Below, piece after piece: positions 1 through 8,599 of a stretch of 57,627 nt of DNA. Position 1 is the stretch's first letter; every line of letters begins with the position of its first letter. The DNA comes from Pseudomonas sp. ANT_H4 (GTDB taxonomy: Bacteria; Pseudomonadota; Gammaproteobacteria; Pseudomonadales; Pseudomonadaceae): NCBI RefSeq assembly GCF_008369295.1, contig NZ_VOBG01000032.1:1-57627 (forward strand), given 5' to 3'. The notes under the pieces were generated by a model. The model had not been told where the DNA came from. It did no database searches and saw only the letters and a program-made list of their open reading frames with translations. Made by a program: the position numbers and the translations under genes.

Positions 1-2
1 AC

Positions 3-806
3 TACCGCGCCTACGGCCAAATCGCGAAGCTTGACGTTAACACCGTCAACAACCCGCTGCGCTTTCAGGGCCAGTACTTCGATCAAGAAAGCGGGCTGCA
101 TTACAACCGCCATCGCTACTACAATCCGGACAACGGTCGCTACCTGACGACCGACCCGGTGAAACTGGCGGGTGGGCTGAACGGATACCAGTACGTACCT
201 AACCCTACGGGGTGGGTTGATCCGTTGGGGTTGAGTACGTGCCCGGGTGGGGATGGGTGTAAACCGGCGACCAAGGTTCAGAGCCCCGCTGGCAAAGCTA
301 CAATTGATCCCGGCGAACCATCTACCCCACAGCCAGGAGTAACAGTAAGACAGGCAAAAATCGAAGAGTTGACTGAAAAAAATGCGAAACGTCGAATTAC
401 GGAATTCGAGGGTAAGTACGGAATGCACATGGTTACCAAACATGGTCCTGAAGTACCCCATGCTGCACTGGTCCAGCGAGCGATAGATGGTACTGACCCA
501 ATAACTGGCTACACCCCACCAAAATCAAAAGGCAATCCCAGCTCTCAGTTCACAAGTTGGAAAATGCAGTTAAATGCATGGATTGAGGCGACCACAAGAA
601 CCGATAGAGGCATGACCCGATATACAGGACTTGACGATAAGAAAAACCACATAGTACGAATAGAGCAACCTGGAGCGGGAAGAGGCTACAGACCCAATAA
701 AAATGATAAACAGAATCCTGTATTTAATAACTCCATGAATGGCGCCGAGATGAAATTTCGGCAAGACGGAACCCCCTTCACACTATTTCCAATAGAAGGA
801 AAATAA
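3..806 (+). CDS. Rhs-family polymorphic toxin, 3' end (core end plus C-terminal toxin domain)
   Basis: The gene enters from beyond the left edge; the frame is open from base 3. The first ~75 residues are the conserved end of an Rhs core (FQGQYFDQESGLHYNRHRYY, then GRYLTTDP, then GGLNGYQYV and WVDPLGL). PxxxxDPLGL marks where core ends and the variable toxin tip begins. The tip, about 140 residues, is AT-richer than the core and contains HMVTKHGPE, an L..RA segment, and SSQFTSWKMQLNAW. This spacing of KHG, L.R and SSxF recalls bacterial RNase A-like toxin tips, but I cannot confirm that family. Such tips are delivered by type VI or related secretion and kill competitors. A GTG inside the core at 159 is not a real start. 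The next gene begins 1 bp after the stop, as expected for a cognate immunity gene. Confidence 0.9.
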   Translation, partial: YRAYGQIAKLDVNTVNNPLRFQGQYFDQESGLHYNRHRYYNPDNGRYLTTDPVKLAGGLNGYQYVPNPTGWVDPLGLSTCPGGDGCKPATKVQSPAGKATIDPGEPSTPQPGVTVRQAKIEELTEKNAKRRITEFEGKYGMHMVTKHGPEVPHAALVQRAIDGTDPITGYTPPKSKGNPSSQFTSWKMQLNAWIEATTRTDRGMTRYTGLDDKKNHIVRIEQPGAGRGYRPNKNDKQNPVFNNSMNGAEMKFRQDGTPFTLFPIEGK

Positions 807-807
807 A

Positions 808-1227
808 ATGCTGTTCCATCCACTTTCAGACCACCTACCTTTCGACGCAAGCTTGAATTATTTCGTAGGAATATTTGATATATATGACCGAGAGGAGACA
901 AAAGGTGTAGAGCTCGCAAAATACAACCCAAACGATCCAAAAGATAGAAAAGAACTGATACTCAAGTACTGCCTCGACCCAGACAAAATTTTTTCATATA
1001 GGCACAAATACAAACTAATGGAGAACTTAGAATTCGCACTAACCACGAAAAATTTCGACTTTCATATTTATTTTGAGGACAATCATGACGAGTACACATC
1101 TATGGCCTGGGACGAGACCGAAATAGATGATCCACGAGGATTTTTCGAAGAGGTTTTTAGATTAGCTAATAAGGAATGGGAAGATGACATCCAGAAGGCC
1201 AGCCTAGAAGATCAGTCTACTTGGTAA
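808..1227 (+). CDS. Probable immunity protein for the Rhs toxin tip
   Basis: A 139-residue soluble, acidic protein with no signal peptide or membrane segment. It starts one base after the Rhs stop codon, so the two are almost certainly co-transcribed. I do not recognise the sequence. The role is inferred from position, small size, acidic charge (many D and E in the last 70 residues) and AT-rich composition like the toxin tip. In this family a private immunity protein in this slot binds the toxin domain and protects the producer and its siblings. No motif in the protein itself proves it. Confidence 0.7.
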   Translation: MLFHPLSDHLPFDASLNYFVGIFDIYDREETKGVELAKYNPNDPKDRKELILKYCLDPDKIFSYRHKYKLMENLEFALTTKNFDFHIYFEDNHDEYTSMAWDETEIDDPRGFFEEVFRLANKEWEDDIQKASLEDQSTW

Positions 1228-1332
1228 GAATCAAGATCTTTGGCGACTGCCAGGCCGCCATCGCAGACAAGCCAGCTCCCACATTTGGTCTGCGTACAAC
1301 CATGAAATCTTTGTGACCTTCAACATAAAGTG

Positions 1333-1414
1333 GGCGGATATATTTACGTACAACTTCAAGATAAAAGGGACGTACCTATTTACGTAAAATCTCAAAAAAC
1401 AAAATAGATCCGCC
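1333..1414. repeat. Palindromic REP/MITE-like element
   Basis: The segment begins GGCGGATATATTT and ends AAATAGATCCGCC, an imperfect inverted repeat about 55 bp apart. Inside are two direct copies of TATTTACGTA (1341-1350 and 1377-1386). A third exact copy of that 10-mer lies at 2465-2474. This looks like a small non-autonomous palindromic element of the kind common around Rhs loci. No transposase is present. Confidence 0.55.
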
Positions 1415-1418
1415 TCCG

Positions 1419-1589
1419 TTACACAAAGTCAACAGCAAAGCTGGTGCGATGCCTTCTATAGACATGGAAAAAGTCATTGGCGAGGGATATAAAAATGATG
1501 GCCTTAAATATGGTACACAAACCAAAGCAATTGTGGTTCTCGACAAAAAACGGCAAGCCCATTACCGCCTTACGGAGTTTGGAAAATGA
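1419..1589 (+). pseudogene. Orphan toxin C-terminal tail (displaced Rhs tip remnant)
   Basis: An open frame without a usable start runs into a TGA at 1587-1589 that overlaps the next ATG (ATGA). The readable peptide, about 55 residues, has segments such as VIGEGYKNDGLKYGTQTK and ends HYRLTEFGK. It has no core or leader, so it cannot be made alone. The 4-bp overlap with a following small gene is the usual layout of a toxin-tip/immunity pair. I read it as an older tip displaced by recombination at the Rhs locus. The palindromic element at 1333-1414 sits directly at its upstream edge. Confidence 0.5.
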
Positions 1590-1951
1590 AAAAGCCACCT
1601 AACCTTTCGATAATTCGAGGCCTTCTATTCACATACAGCACTGAAAACATCAAAGACTTAGAAATAGAAGAACTTATCGTCTCGAAAAACGTGAACAACA
1701 CAACAGAACTATCAGAGCTTTTCGATACCCTAACCAAACCAGAGTTTATTTCATATACAAAGGACGACCAGAATTGGCTTATTAGTACCTTAAGTCATTA
1801 CTTGTCCACCGATGATAACTTCGACTCCGTTTTCTACCTATTCGATACATATTTTGATGATGAGGTTTCTGATCATCGCCAATTTATGAAAGTTTTACTT
1901 GAGTGTTTGACACGATATCAGACGGAAGCCACAGAGAATAAATTCGACTAG
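1586..1951 (+). CDS. Putative orphan immunity protein
   Basis: A 121-residue, acidic, probably helical cytoplasmic protein (NLSIIRGLLFTYSTENIKDL near the N terminus; FDTYFDDEVSDHRQFMKVLL near the C terminus). Its ATG overlaps the stop of the toxin-tail remnant by 4 bp, so translational coupling is expected. I do not recognise a named family. Retained immunity genes with truncated tips are common downstream of Rhs loci and can protect against siblings carrying the full toxin. Function is inferred from context only. Confidence 0.6.
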   Translation: MKKPPNLSIIRGLLFTYSTENIKDLEIEELIVSKNVNNTTELSELFDTLTKPEFISYTKDDQNWLISTLSHYLSTDDNFDSVFYLFDTYFDDEVSDHRQFMKVLLECLTRYQTEATENKFD

Positions 1952-2035
1952 CCAGTAGCAATCACAAACACACAACACACTCTGCAAATAAAAATTAAAT
2001 AGATCAGTCCCTTTTACTCCTAATAGAGAGCACCC

Positions 2036-2416
2036 ATGAAATCACGTAAAATCACCATCATCCAAAACAACAGTCGTGAAAGCGCAATAGTCGAATACGA
2101 GGGAGGAAAGCCAAACCTTACACTATCACTAAGTAACGGACTTAAAAAAATCTATACAGCCAAAGACCTATACGACTGTTTTGGCCTAGCTAGATCAGAC
2201 TTTAAAGATATAAGATTCTTATGCAAGGGGGCCAAAATTAATGTACACACCTCTGGAATGTCATCGCACATGTCAAATGGGCTTGTTGCTTACGAACTTA
2301 CAATGGGAGAGCCCGACGGCGAACTAGTCCATATTTTCGATCACGAAGAAAATGACTTAACCAACGACATTCAGGAGCAACATGATTTCTGCACACGCTG
2401 GGCAGCCTCTTTCTAA
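2036..2416 (+). CDS. Hypothetical protein in the Rhs accessory region
   Basis: A 126-residue soluble protein preceded by a weak GAGAGCACCC ribosome site. The first half looks beta-rich (KITIIQNNSRESAIVEYEGG), the end acidic (HIFDHEENDLTNDIQEQHDF). No signal peptide, membrane span or recognised motif. Its AT-rich composition matches the neighbouring immunity-like genes rather than the rest of the window. A third immunity or accessory gene of the Rhs locus is the simplest guess, but nothing in the sequence shows it. Confidence 0.55.
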   Translation: MKSRKITIIQNNSRESAIVEYEGGKPNLTLSLSNGLKKIYTAKDLYDCFGLARSDFKDIRFLCKGAKINVHTSGMSSHMSNGLVAYELTMGEPDGELVHIFDHEENDLTNDIQEQHDFCTRWAASF

Positions 2417-2448
2417 TTGAGCTCGGCATCCAGGTTGCCGATAAAGCG

Positions 2449-2494
2449 ATAAAGGAGACGAATCTATTTACGTACAATATTAAAAATCCGCTCG
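2449..2494. repeat. Partial copy of the palindromic element
   Basis: Carries GACGAATCTATTTACGTACA and then a run of A, closely matching the left half and inner repeats of the element at 1333-1414, with the shared 10-mer TATTTACGTA at 2465-2474. The right arm ends at AAAAATCCGC. It marks the boundary between the Rhs accessory genes and the decayed catabolic genes. Confidence 0.45.
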
Positions 2495-2609
2495 GGCTGA
2501 TGAGCGCGCAGAGGAAAACCACCTACCTACGCTTAGACGTAGCACGAGCGTGCGATGTCCTCATCCAGCGATTGCGTCGTACTTCCCAAAGCCCAAAACC
2601 TCATACCAC

Positions 2610-3145
2610 CTACTGCAACCGACTAGACCGAAAATCCTTAGGCGACACCTCAAACTGCTTCTTGAACGAGCGACTAAAGTGCGCCGAATCAGTAAACCCC
2701 CACTTATACGCAATCGAGGTGATCGACTCACTGCGCAGAAACGGATTAGTCAGATCATCAGCACTACGCTTGAGCTGAGCCCGCTGGATGTAGCGGCAGA
2801 CACTGTCGTCCTGCTCTTCAAACAACCGGTACAAATGCCGCACCGAGATATTCAGTCGATTGGCCAACCCCACCGGGCTCAGTCCAGGCTGGGTCAGGGA
2901 TTCATCAATGACTTTCTGCACGTAGCTGCGCAGGTTGCTACCCTGCAACACCCCGCAGTCGTCCCGTTCATCATCCTGCTCAAAAGCCGAGCCAAGCAGT
3001 GATACAAACGCCGCCTGCAAAGCCTCGACTTCGCCCACGGCGCCTTCGCCTGCCTGGGTGTCCTTGCACAACTGGTCCATCAACACATGAAGCATCCGCC
3101 CACAGGCCTTGCTGGAGGATATCTTGCCGAAGGTTTTGGGTTGGC
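2610..3145 (-). pseudogene. AraC-type regulator, C-terminal remnant
   Basis: The last ~100 residues are a clear AraC/XylS double helix-turn-helix: LSPVGLANRLNISVRHLYRL, then SITSIAYKWGFTDSAHFSR, then a terminal KKQFEVSPKDFR. The N-terminal effector domain is mostly missing. Upstream of about 3145 the same frame runs into sequence that, read in another frame, encodes a flavin monooxygenase. So a deletion has fused the two genes and the apparent start near 3269 is an artefact. It probably once controlled the neighbouring catabolic genes. Confidence 0.75.
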
Positions 3146-3590
3146 TGCCTAACTGCCCATTCGGCGTGATCACAACCACTGCTCCAGCCCATTTCACCGT
3201 TGAACAGCACACCGCCTTCGGTTTCTTCTGTACGGCCGAACGGTGCGATGCTGCTGCTGGCCGTGGCATCCGGGTTATCGCCCCAGACCTCTTGCTGCAA
3301 GGTGGCCGAGAACAACGCCAGTTGATGGCTGTGGGTACAGAGCAGGCTCATCGCCCAGGCGGTGCTGGCGCAAGAGCCTGCGAGCAGGGCAATGCAGTCG
3401 GCAAATTGCGGCAGCATATTTCCATGCCACCGAAAGTCTTGGGCTGGAAGGCACGGTGCATGCCGATGCTTTTGAGCAGCGTAATGTTTTCGTCAGGAAC
3501 CTTGCGGTCCTGCTCGGCGCGAAAGGCATTGGCGGCGATGGTCGGCAGAATGGACTTGAGGTCTTCAAGGAACGCGTTTGGCTTTTTCAT
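3145..3590 (-). pseudogene. Acyl-CoA-dehydrogenase-like flavin monooxygenase, N-terminal remnant
   Basis: The N terminus (MKKPNAFLEDLKSILPTIAA, then LLKSIGMHRAFQPKTFGGME) is typical of the oxygenase component of two-component flavin monooxygenases of the HpaH/HsaA type. Near 3415 the match jumps frame to LPQFADCIALLAGSCASTAW and continues through GGVLFNGEMGWSSGCDHAEW, so a one-base indel breaks the gene. The remaining two thirds are deleted at about 3145. Family members hydroxylate aromatic substrates with reduced flavin from a partner. This copy is dead. Confidence 0.7.
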
Positions 3591-3818
3591 GGATGGCCCT
3601 GCTTATTATTGGATGTCCTGCACCTGTTCAAAATCGAGGAACGGTGCTGGATGCAGGGCAAGTATGGGATCGGCCCATCGAGACGAAAATGCACCTTCCA
3701 CAGCCAAGATTGCACTTTTCACAGCTGACGGTCTGATCGAGCTGGCAGCCACAGTCAAGCCCCGGCAGCCACCTCTGGTTAACCTCAGGCTTTCCTTTAT
3801 TCGTAATCAGGAAACCCC

Positions 3819-4528
3819 ATGAGCGATATTCCCCTGCTACCCCAAGTCGAAGCCTTCCTGGGTCGAGACTACAGATTGTTTATCGACGGTGGCTATGCCC
3901 AGAGCCATTCCAGCCAGACCCTGGAAGTCATCAATCCCGCCACTGGCAATGCTATCGCCCGTGTCGTCGATGCCGATCACGTCGACATCGATGCGGCGGT
4001 GGAGTCAGCCAATCGCGGTTTCAAGCTGTGGTCCCAAGTCGCACCGGCAACCCGTGGCAACGTGCTGCTGAAACTGGCGGCCCTGCTGGAGCGCCACCGC
4101 GAGGAACTGGCGCAGATCGAGACCTGCCAGTCGGGCAAGATCATTCAGATTTTCCGGACCTTTGAAGTCGACCAGGCGGCGCACTTCCTGCGTTACTACG
4201 CCGGCTGGGTGCACTGAATATCGGCTCACCCCTGGATGAACGCACCGAATTCGGGCCGGTTACCCATCGTCAGCATCAGTTGAAACTCGAAGGTTTTTTC
4301 GCCACCGCACGCGCTGAAAACAACACCATCATCCACGGAGGCAAACGGATGGATCGGCCCGGTTGTTATGTCGAACCCACGGTGATTCTCGCCAACAGCG
4401 CCAACGACACCTTGCTCGACCCAGCGGTGCCGTTTGGTGGCAACAAGTCCTCGGGCATGGGTCGGGAGTTTGGCGGTGCGTTTATCGAGGATTACACCGA
4501 GCTGAAGTCGGTGATGATTCGCTATTGA
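3819..4528 (+). pseudogene. NAD-dependent aldehyde dehydrogenase with internal deletions
   Basis: Residues 1-130 are a good aldehyde dehydrogenase N terminus (LFIDGGYAQSHSSQTLEVIN, then RGNVLLKLAALLERHREELA), ending at a TGA at 4215. A second block reads NIGSPLDERTEFGPVTHRQH, PGCYVEPTVI and then PFGGNKSSGMGREFGG to the end. The catalytic Cys/Glu region between the blocks (over 150 residues) is missing, and a shorter deletion lies before PFGG. A betaine-aldehyde-dehydrogenase-like enzyme is the nearest guess. It is not functional. Confidence 0.85.
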
Positions 4529-4556
4529 GCCCTGGGTGACCATAGAAGCTTGCTCA

Positions 4557-4755
4557 GTCAGGAATCAACGCCTGCGCCTCAATCTCGATCAACCACTCGG
4601 GCAGTGACAGGCCGCTGACGATGATCCACGACGATGGCGACAGATTGCTCGGTGATGTCGGGGCCGACAGTGTTCTCGTCGGCGTCCACACCCACCTGGC
4701 CAGACAGCAGAATGCGCCGACCGTCGCGCACTTTGATGGCCTGGCTGAAGCATCA
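4557..4755 (-). pseudogene. RidA-family (YjgF) remnant
   Basis: Read on the minus strand, one frame gives FSQAIKVRDGRRILLSGQVG then DADENTVGPDI, the conserved start of a RidA-type imine/enamine deaminase. Another frame gives the C-terminal VSGLSLPEWLIEIEAQALIP. The middle is deleted and the frames do not join. It is the fourth decayed gene in a row, and RidA proteins often accompany aldehyde dehydrogenase and monooxygenase genes. Confidence 0.65.
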
Positions 4756-4796
4756 GACGCCAAACCTGAGGTAGCGGACGAGCGTAACCGTCACGG

Positions 4797-5591
4797 TTAA
4801 GACCGCTCCTCCAGCCTGTACCTCAAGAAACGATGATCGGCTGAAAACAGCCGTCGGTAGGTGAGCAGTACAGCCCCTACCGTGCCCAATGCCGATGACG
4901 CGGCGATCAGAAACATGATGACGATCTGGTAACGAACCGCGTCCGCCGGGCTCTCTCCCGCCAACACCTGGCCGGTCATCATGCCCGGCAGGCTGACAAT
5001 GCCGACCACCGTCATCTGGTTGAGGGTCGGGATCATACCGGCCCTGACGGCCTGGCGGATCGCATCCTGCGCCGCCTCCCACCGCGACCCGCCCAACGCC
5101 AGGATCATTTCGATGGTGTTGCGTCCCGAGGTCAACTCCTGGGTCATGCGTTCAATCCCCAGGGACACGCCAGTCAGCGTGTTGCCGAGGATCATCCCCA
5201 GGATAGGGATCGCGTACTGCGGCTCGTACCAAGGATGAATGCGGATAACGGCGAACAACCCCACGGCAGTCACCAGCCACGAACTGCCCCACACCGACAC
5301 AATGCTGTCGACACGCTGGCCCGCATACGTGCGCTTGCCCCGCCCCGCTGCCGACATGCCGGCGATCAGGGTCATCAAGCACATCAGCGGCAACACCACA
5401 TACCAGTAGGCAAACTCGAACACCCAGCCCAGCAGGTAACCAATCGCCAGCAGTTGAACCACCGTGCGGATAGCGGCCCAAACAAGTTGCCGCTCAAGGC
5501 CCAGCTTCAGCAGCAGTGACAGCGCACCGTTGATGAGGATCAACGAGGCGGCGATAGAAATATCCAGCGCCGACAGGTTTTGATAGTTCAT
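4797..5591 (-). CDS. fetB: ABC exporter permease, FetB family
   Basis: A 264-residue integral membrane protein with about seven predicted spans and the FetB/YbbM (UPF0014) hallmarks, including ARTVVQLLAIGYLLGWVFEF, NTLTGVSLGIERMTQEL and GMIPTLNQMTVVGIVSLPGMM. It pairs with the ATPase encoded just upstream, whose stop overlaps this ATG by 4 bp. The longer frame to 5681 is inside the ATPase gene and should be ignored. In E. coli FetAB exports iron and helps survival under peroxide stress; substrate here is by family only. Confidence 0.85.
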   Translation of the reverse strand: MNYQNLSALDISIAASLILINGALSLLLKLGLERQLVWAAIRTVVQLLAIGYLLGWVFEFAYWYVVLPLMCLMTLIAGMSAAGRGKRTYAGQRVDSIVSVWGSSWLVTAVGLFAVIRIHPWYEPQYAIPILGMILGNTLTGVSLGIERMTQELTSGRNTIEMILALGGSRWEAAQDAIRQAVRAGMIPTLNQMTVVGIVSLPGMMTGQVLAGESPADAVRYQIVIMFLIAASSALGTVGAVLLTYRRLFSADHRFLRYRLEERS

Positions 5592-6283
5592 GACGGGACG
5601 GCTCCGGTTAACACACCGGCGCTCATGTGCAACCGGGTGGTACTCATTCGTTGCGCCTGGGTCTGGTCGTGGGAAACCCAAATGTAGGCATGGGCCGAAC
5701 CCGAGCCGTTGTCAAACCAGGCCTGTATCAAGGCCTCAACCTCTAGAGACGATGCAGGGTCGAGTGCCGCTGTCGGTTCGTCCAGCAGTAGCACCTGCGG
5801 GTCCAGTTGCAGTGTTCTGATCAACGAAACGACCTGCGACTCGCCGCCCGACAGATCAGCCGCCATTTTTGACAGGAATCCTGGCTCTTTTCCGGCATGG
5901 GCCAGCAGGACTTTTACCGCTTCCAGATCGAAGTCCAGGTGCTGCCAGATATTGAGGCTGTAGGGGAGACGCAGGTTATCTTCCACCGTGCCGTCAATAA
6001 GTGCCGGCCGCTGCGAGAGGTAGCAGATGCGACTGCGATACCTAGGTATTAGCGCGTTGGGGACGGGTTGGTTGTTCCACAGGATGTCTCCAGACGTCGG
6101 CGCGTCCAGCAAGGCAAGCGCCCTGAGGAAAACGCTTTTTCCCGAGCCTGATGAGCCGGTGATGGAGATACGGTCTGCGCGGTACAGCTTGAAGTCAGTA
6201 GTGTGCAGCAGCTGAGCCTGATGGCGCTCATCCATTCGCGTCAGTGCCCTGGCTTCGATCAACGGGTAAACGGTGTCCGTCAT
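5588..6283 (-). CDS. fetA: ABC exporter ATP-binding protein, FetA family
   Basis: A 231-residue ABC ATPase. Walker A is GSSGSGKS (about residues 43-50), the signature LSGGE is about residue 144, and Walker B LLLDEP is followed by the switch histidine in WVSHD. It is first in a two-gene minus-strand operon with the FetB-type permease, and the 4-bp overlap implies coupled translation. The pair would form a homodimer-type exporter in the inner membrane. Iron export is inferred from the family. Confidence 0.85.
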   Translation of the reverse strand: MTDTVYPLIEARALTRMDERHQAQLLHTTDFKLYRADRISITGSSGSGKSVFLRALALLDAPTSGDILWNNQPVPNALIPRYRSRICYLSQRPALIDGTVEDNLRLPYSLNIWQHLDFDLEAVKVLLAHAGKEPGFLSKMAADLSGGESQVVSLIRTLQLDPQVLLLDEPTAALDPASSLEVEALIQAWFDNGSGSAHAYIWVSHDQTQAQRMSTTRLHMSAGVLTGAVPS

Positions 6284-6456
6284 GGACTCAATCCTCTACT
6301 GAACGGCTTGCAATCAAATACGCCACTGCCTATATTCCCGCAAGGCGCCATCTACGCCTCCATCCGCGGAAAGGGCTGCGCCCAGGACCTTGACTGAATA
6401 CCACATCTCTACGACTCCCAACCTTAAAGCGGACAAGGTTTGTGCAAGGAGATCGT

Positions 6457-7704
6457 ATGTCGCAACATCCAGCATCCTCGTCCCATGACGGCCGTATCAA
6501 CCTTGAGCAGCAACGCAAACGCGCCAAGGAACTTCTGTTGCGCATGAAAAGTGGTGCGGCGCCCGAACAACTTTCCCTGATCCCTGGCGGCCCTCCATCC
6601 TCACCGCCCATCTTGTCCGACGCCCAGTGGCTGATCGCCAGACAGTTGGGTTTCAGTAGCTGGCCCAAACTCAAGGCACACGTGGATGCGGTTGATTTCG
6701 CTGCTCGCCATCCAGACTTTGCGGCGAGCGATGAAGCGCTGACCACCCACTGGCGATGCGGCAACGATATTGCGCATAGCCTGCAGTTGGCGGGGTTCAA
6801 GGGCCACTTTCAAATGCTGTCCGACCCATTATGCATGGGGCCTGTTCCAAACCTGCCTGCCGAACAATACCAGGCAGTACGCAGCCGCTATATCAGTGAG
6901 GCGTTTGAGATGGACAGCGCCGATGTAGCGCGCAGACTCAACGACGAATACAACCACCTCACGTTATTGGCCAACGACGAACACAGCGTGCTGTGGTGCG
7001 AGGCGGACGCCTACGACCAACTGTTCCTGATTCGTGCCCTGGCAGGACTTGAGCGCGTACCATTCAAGCTTGAGCTGATAGAAGTCGACCGCATCCCCGG
7101 CGTCCAGCGCTTCATCGGCATCGGCCAACTGGCTCCCGACGTATTGGCCTGGTTATGGCCGCAGCGCCGCCCCATTGATGAACAAACCGTACAACTGGCC
7201 CGGCAGGCATGGCTGGCCTATTGCGACAGCTCACCGGTCAAACTTGCCGAACTCGCCCACGGCACGCATCGCTGCTTGCCACTTCTAGCGCCGGCACTGC
7301 TGCGCCAGTTGCAGGAACTTCCGGGGGTTCGGGACGGTTTATCATTGACTGAACACCTGGCGTTACAATTTATAGAGGAAGCAGGCCCGGTGGCATTCGC
7401 CAGGGTTTTCGCCGAGTTAATGGCCCAGCGCGAGCCGCTGCCGTATCTGGGGGATTTGATGTTCCATGCGCTTATGCGCCCGCTGATTGACTGCAAGACG
7501 CCGCTGTTGACCGAGTCAGATACCCATCTGCAATGGCCCCGGAGGTTGCTGACGCTGACACCGCTGGGGCATCAGGTGCTGAAGGGAACGGCGTATTGGC
7601 TGGACCATGGCGCCAAGGAGCGCTGGGTAGGTGGCGTATGCATACAGGCCGGCCAGCCTCATTGGATGGTTGATGATCGGTGCATGCCTGTGTGGCGTAA
7701 TTGA
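6457..7704 (+). CDS. DUF1835-family protein
   Basis: A 415-residue cytoplasmic protein, started at the ATG preceded by CAAGGAG rather than five codons earlier. The middle (residues ~95-240) fits the DUF1835 fold: a nucleotide-like HWRCGNDIAHSLQLAGFKG near the beginning and LWCEADAYDQLFLIRAL in the core. The C-terminal part resembles DUF3658 (LTPLGHQVLKGTAYWL near the end). An N-terminal segment of about 80 residues is extra and resembles the ankyrin-associated leader seen in some family members. Biochemical role unknown. It stands alone between the FetAB genes and a DUF1523 gene. Confidence 0.75.
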   Translation: MSQHPASSSHDGRINLEQQRKRAKELLLRMKSGAAPEQLSLIPGGPPSSPPILSDAQWLIARQLGFSSWPKLKAHVDAVDFAARHPDFAASDEALTTHWRCGNDIAHSLQLAGFKGHFQMLSDPLCMGPVPNLPAEQYQAVRSRYISEAFEMDSADVARRLNDEYNHLTLLANDEHSVLWCEADAYDQLFLIRALAGLERVPFKLELIEVDRIPGVQRFIGIGQLAPDVLAWLWPQRRPIDEQTVQLARQAWLAYCDSSPVKLAELAHGTHRCLPLLAPALLRQLQELPGVRDGLSLTEHLALQFIEEAGPVAFARVFAELMAQREPLPYLGDLMFHALMRPLIDCKTPLLTESDTHLQWPRRLLTLTPLGHQVLKGTAYWLDHGAKERWVGGVCIQAGQPHWMVDDRCMPVWRN

Positions 7705-7879
7705 CCCGCAGTGTCTGGAATACTTCACTGGCGGCTGTGTCACCCAGCAATGCTAGCGAACCAGGATTTTTCCGTTTCCTCTATCTTCCCCATGCAACAC
7801 TGACGATGGCTATCAACTAAACATGCCCTCTTGCGAAGAAAACGGGCAAAATTCCTACCTTCTAAAATGGAGTGAATGC

Positions 7880-8419
7880 ATGAAGTTGCTCAAAGGCGTA
7901 ATTCTAGTTGCTGTACTGCTTATAGTGAGCGCTGGCGCACTGGGGCTTTTCTACGTCCTCCCTCAACATGATGTGGTGCTGATCACGGGAGTTGAAGTCA
8001 AGCGGGTCGACCACGATGGCGTCATCAATGCTGAAAACCCAGCTGATGGCCCGACCAGGGACGTTTATTTCATCAACACCGAAGACCCAGACTCCAAGAA
8101 AGTCATGGTCTACCGCAATGAAGATACTGGCTGGTCCTTCCCCTGGTATTTCAAGTTCGACTCTGCAGACGTCCAAGCGAAGGCCCAGGGCTACTCTCGT
8201 GATGCTGAGCAGTTGGCGATCATTCGGTACTACGGATGGCGCATTAAGATATTTTCGGTTTTCCCAAACATCACCGCTATCGAATCCACGAACAGCCGTG
8301 CGGAGCCATTTCCATGGTTCAATACGGTGTTCTTCAGCGTAATGACGCTAGTGCTTATTTTTGTAGCTCTGTTCGTAAAGCGTCGCCTGAAGCGGCGTCA
8401 CCAGACCTTGGTAAATTGA
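7880..8419 (+). CDS. DUF1523-family inner-membrane protein
   Basis: A 179-residue protein with two membrane spans: residues ~4-26 (GVILVAVLLIVSAGALGLFY) and ~153-172 (VFFSVMTLVLIFVALFV), followed by the basic tail KRRLKRR. The domain between them faces the periplasm and carries the family's VDHDGVI, DVYFINTED and VYRNEDTGWSFPWYFKFDS segments. The ATG at 7880 is chosen over 7823 because GGAGTG lies just before it and the signal-anchor then starts at residue 4. Function unknown. A strong terminator follows. Confidence 0.8.
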   Translation: MKLLKGVILVAVLLIVSAGALGLFYVLPQHDVVLITGVEVKRVDHDGVINAENPADGPTRDVYFINTEDPDSKKVMVYRNEDTGWSFPWYFKFDSADVQAKAQGYSRDAEQLAIIRYYGWRIKIFSVFPNITAIESTNSRAEPFPWFNTVFFSVMTLVLIFVALFVKRRLKRRHQTLVN

Positions 8420-8449
8420 TCCAAGTCCTACAGATGACATGACCCTGTT

Positions 8450-8482
8450 ATAAAAAATCCGGCCATCCGCCGGATTTTTTGT
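8450..8482 (+). terminator. Rho-independent terminator after the DUF1523 gene
   Basis: AAAATCCGGC, a short loop, then GCCGGATTTTTT: a GC stem with flanking A and T runs, about 35 bp after the stop codon. The A/T symmetry could let it act in both directions. Confidence 0.8.
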
Positions 8483-8553
8483 ATCTGACAATTGATCAGC
8501 CGCTTGATCGAACGACAGGCACAGCCAGCCATGCATGCGTAAAAGGCAGACAA

Positions 8554-8588
8554 GAAAAAGCCCCGCTCGAAAGACGGGGCTTTTTTTC
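8554..8588 (-). terminator. Terminator of the Ter operon
   Basis: AAAAAGCCCCG and CGGGGCTTTTTTT form a ten-pair stem with a short loop. It lies 12 bp past the terE stop and ends the long minus-strand Ter operon. The symmetric A/T runs suggest bidirectional function. Confidence 0.85.
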
Positions 8589-8599
8589 AACCCTTTGGG

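Noticed and set aside
3109..3822. A 237-codon plus-strand open frame over the monooxygenase remnant
   Set aside because: The opposite strand carries recognisable AraC and flavin monooxygenase pieces, so this frame is a shadow.
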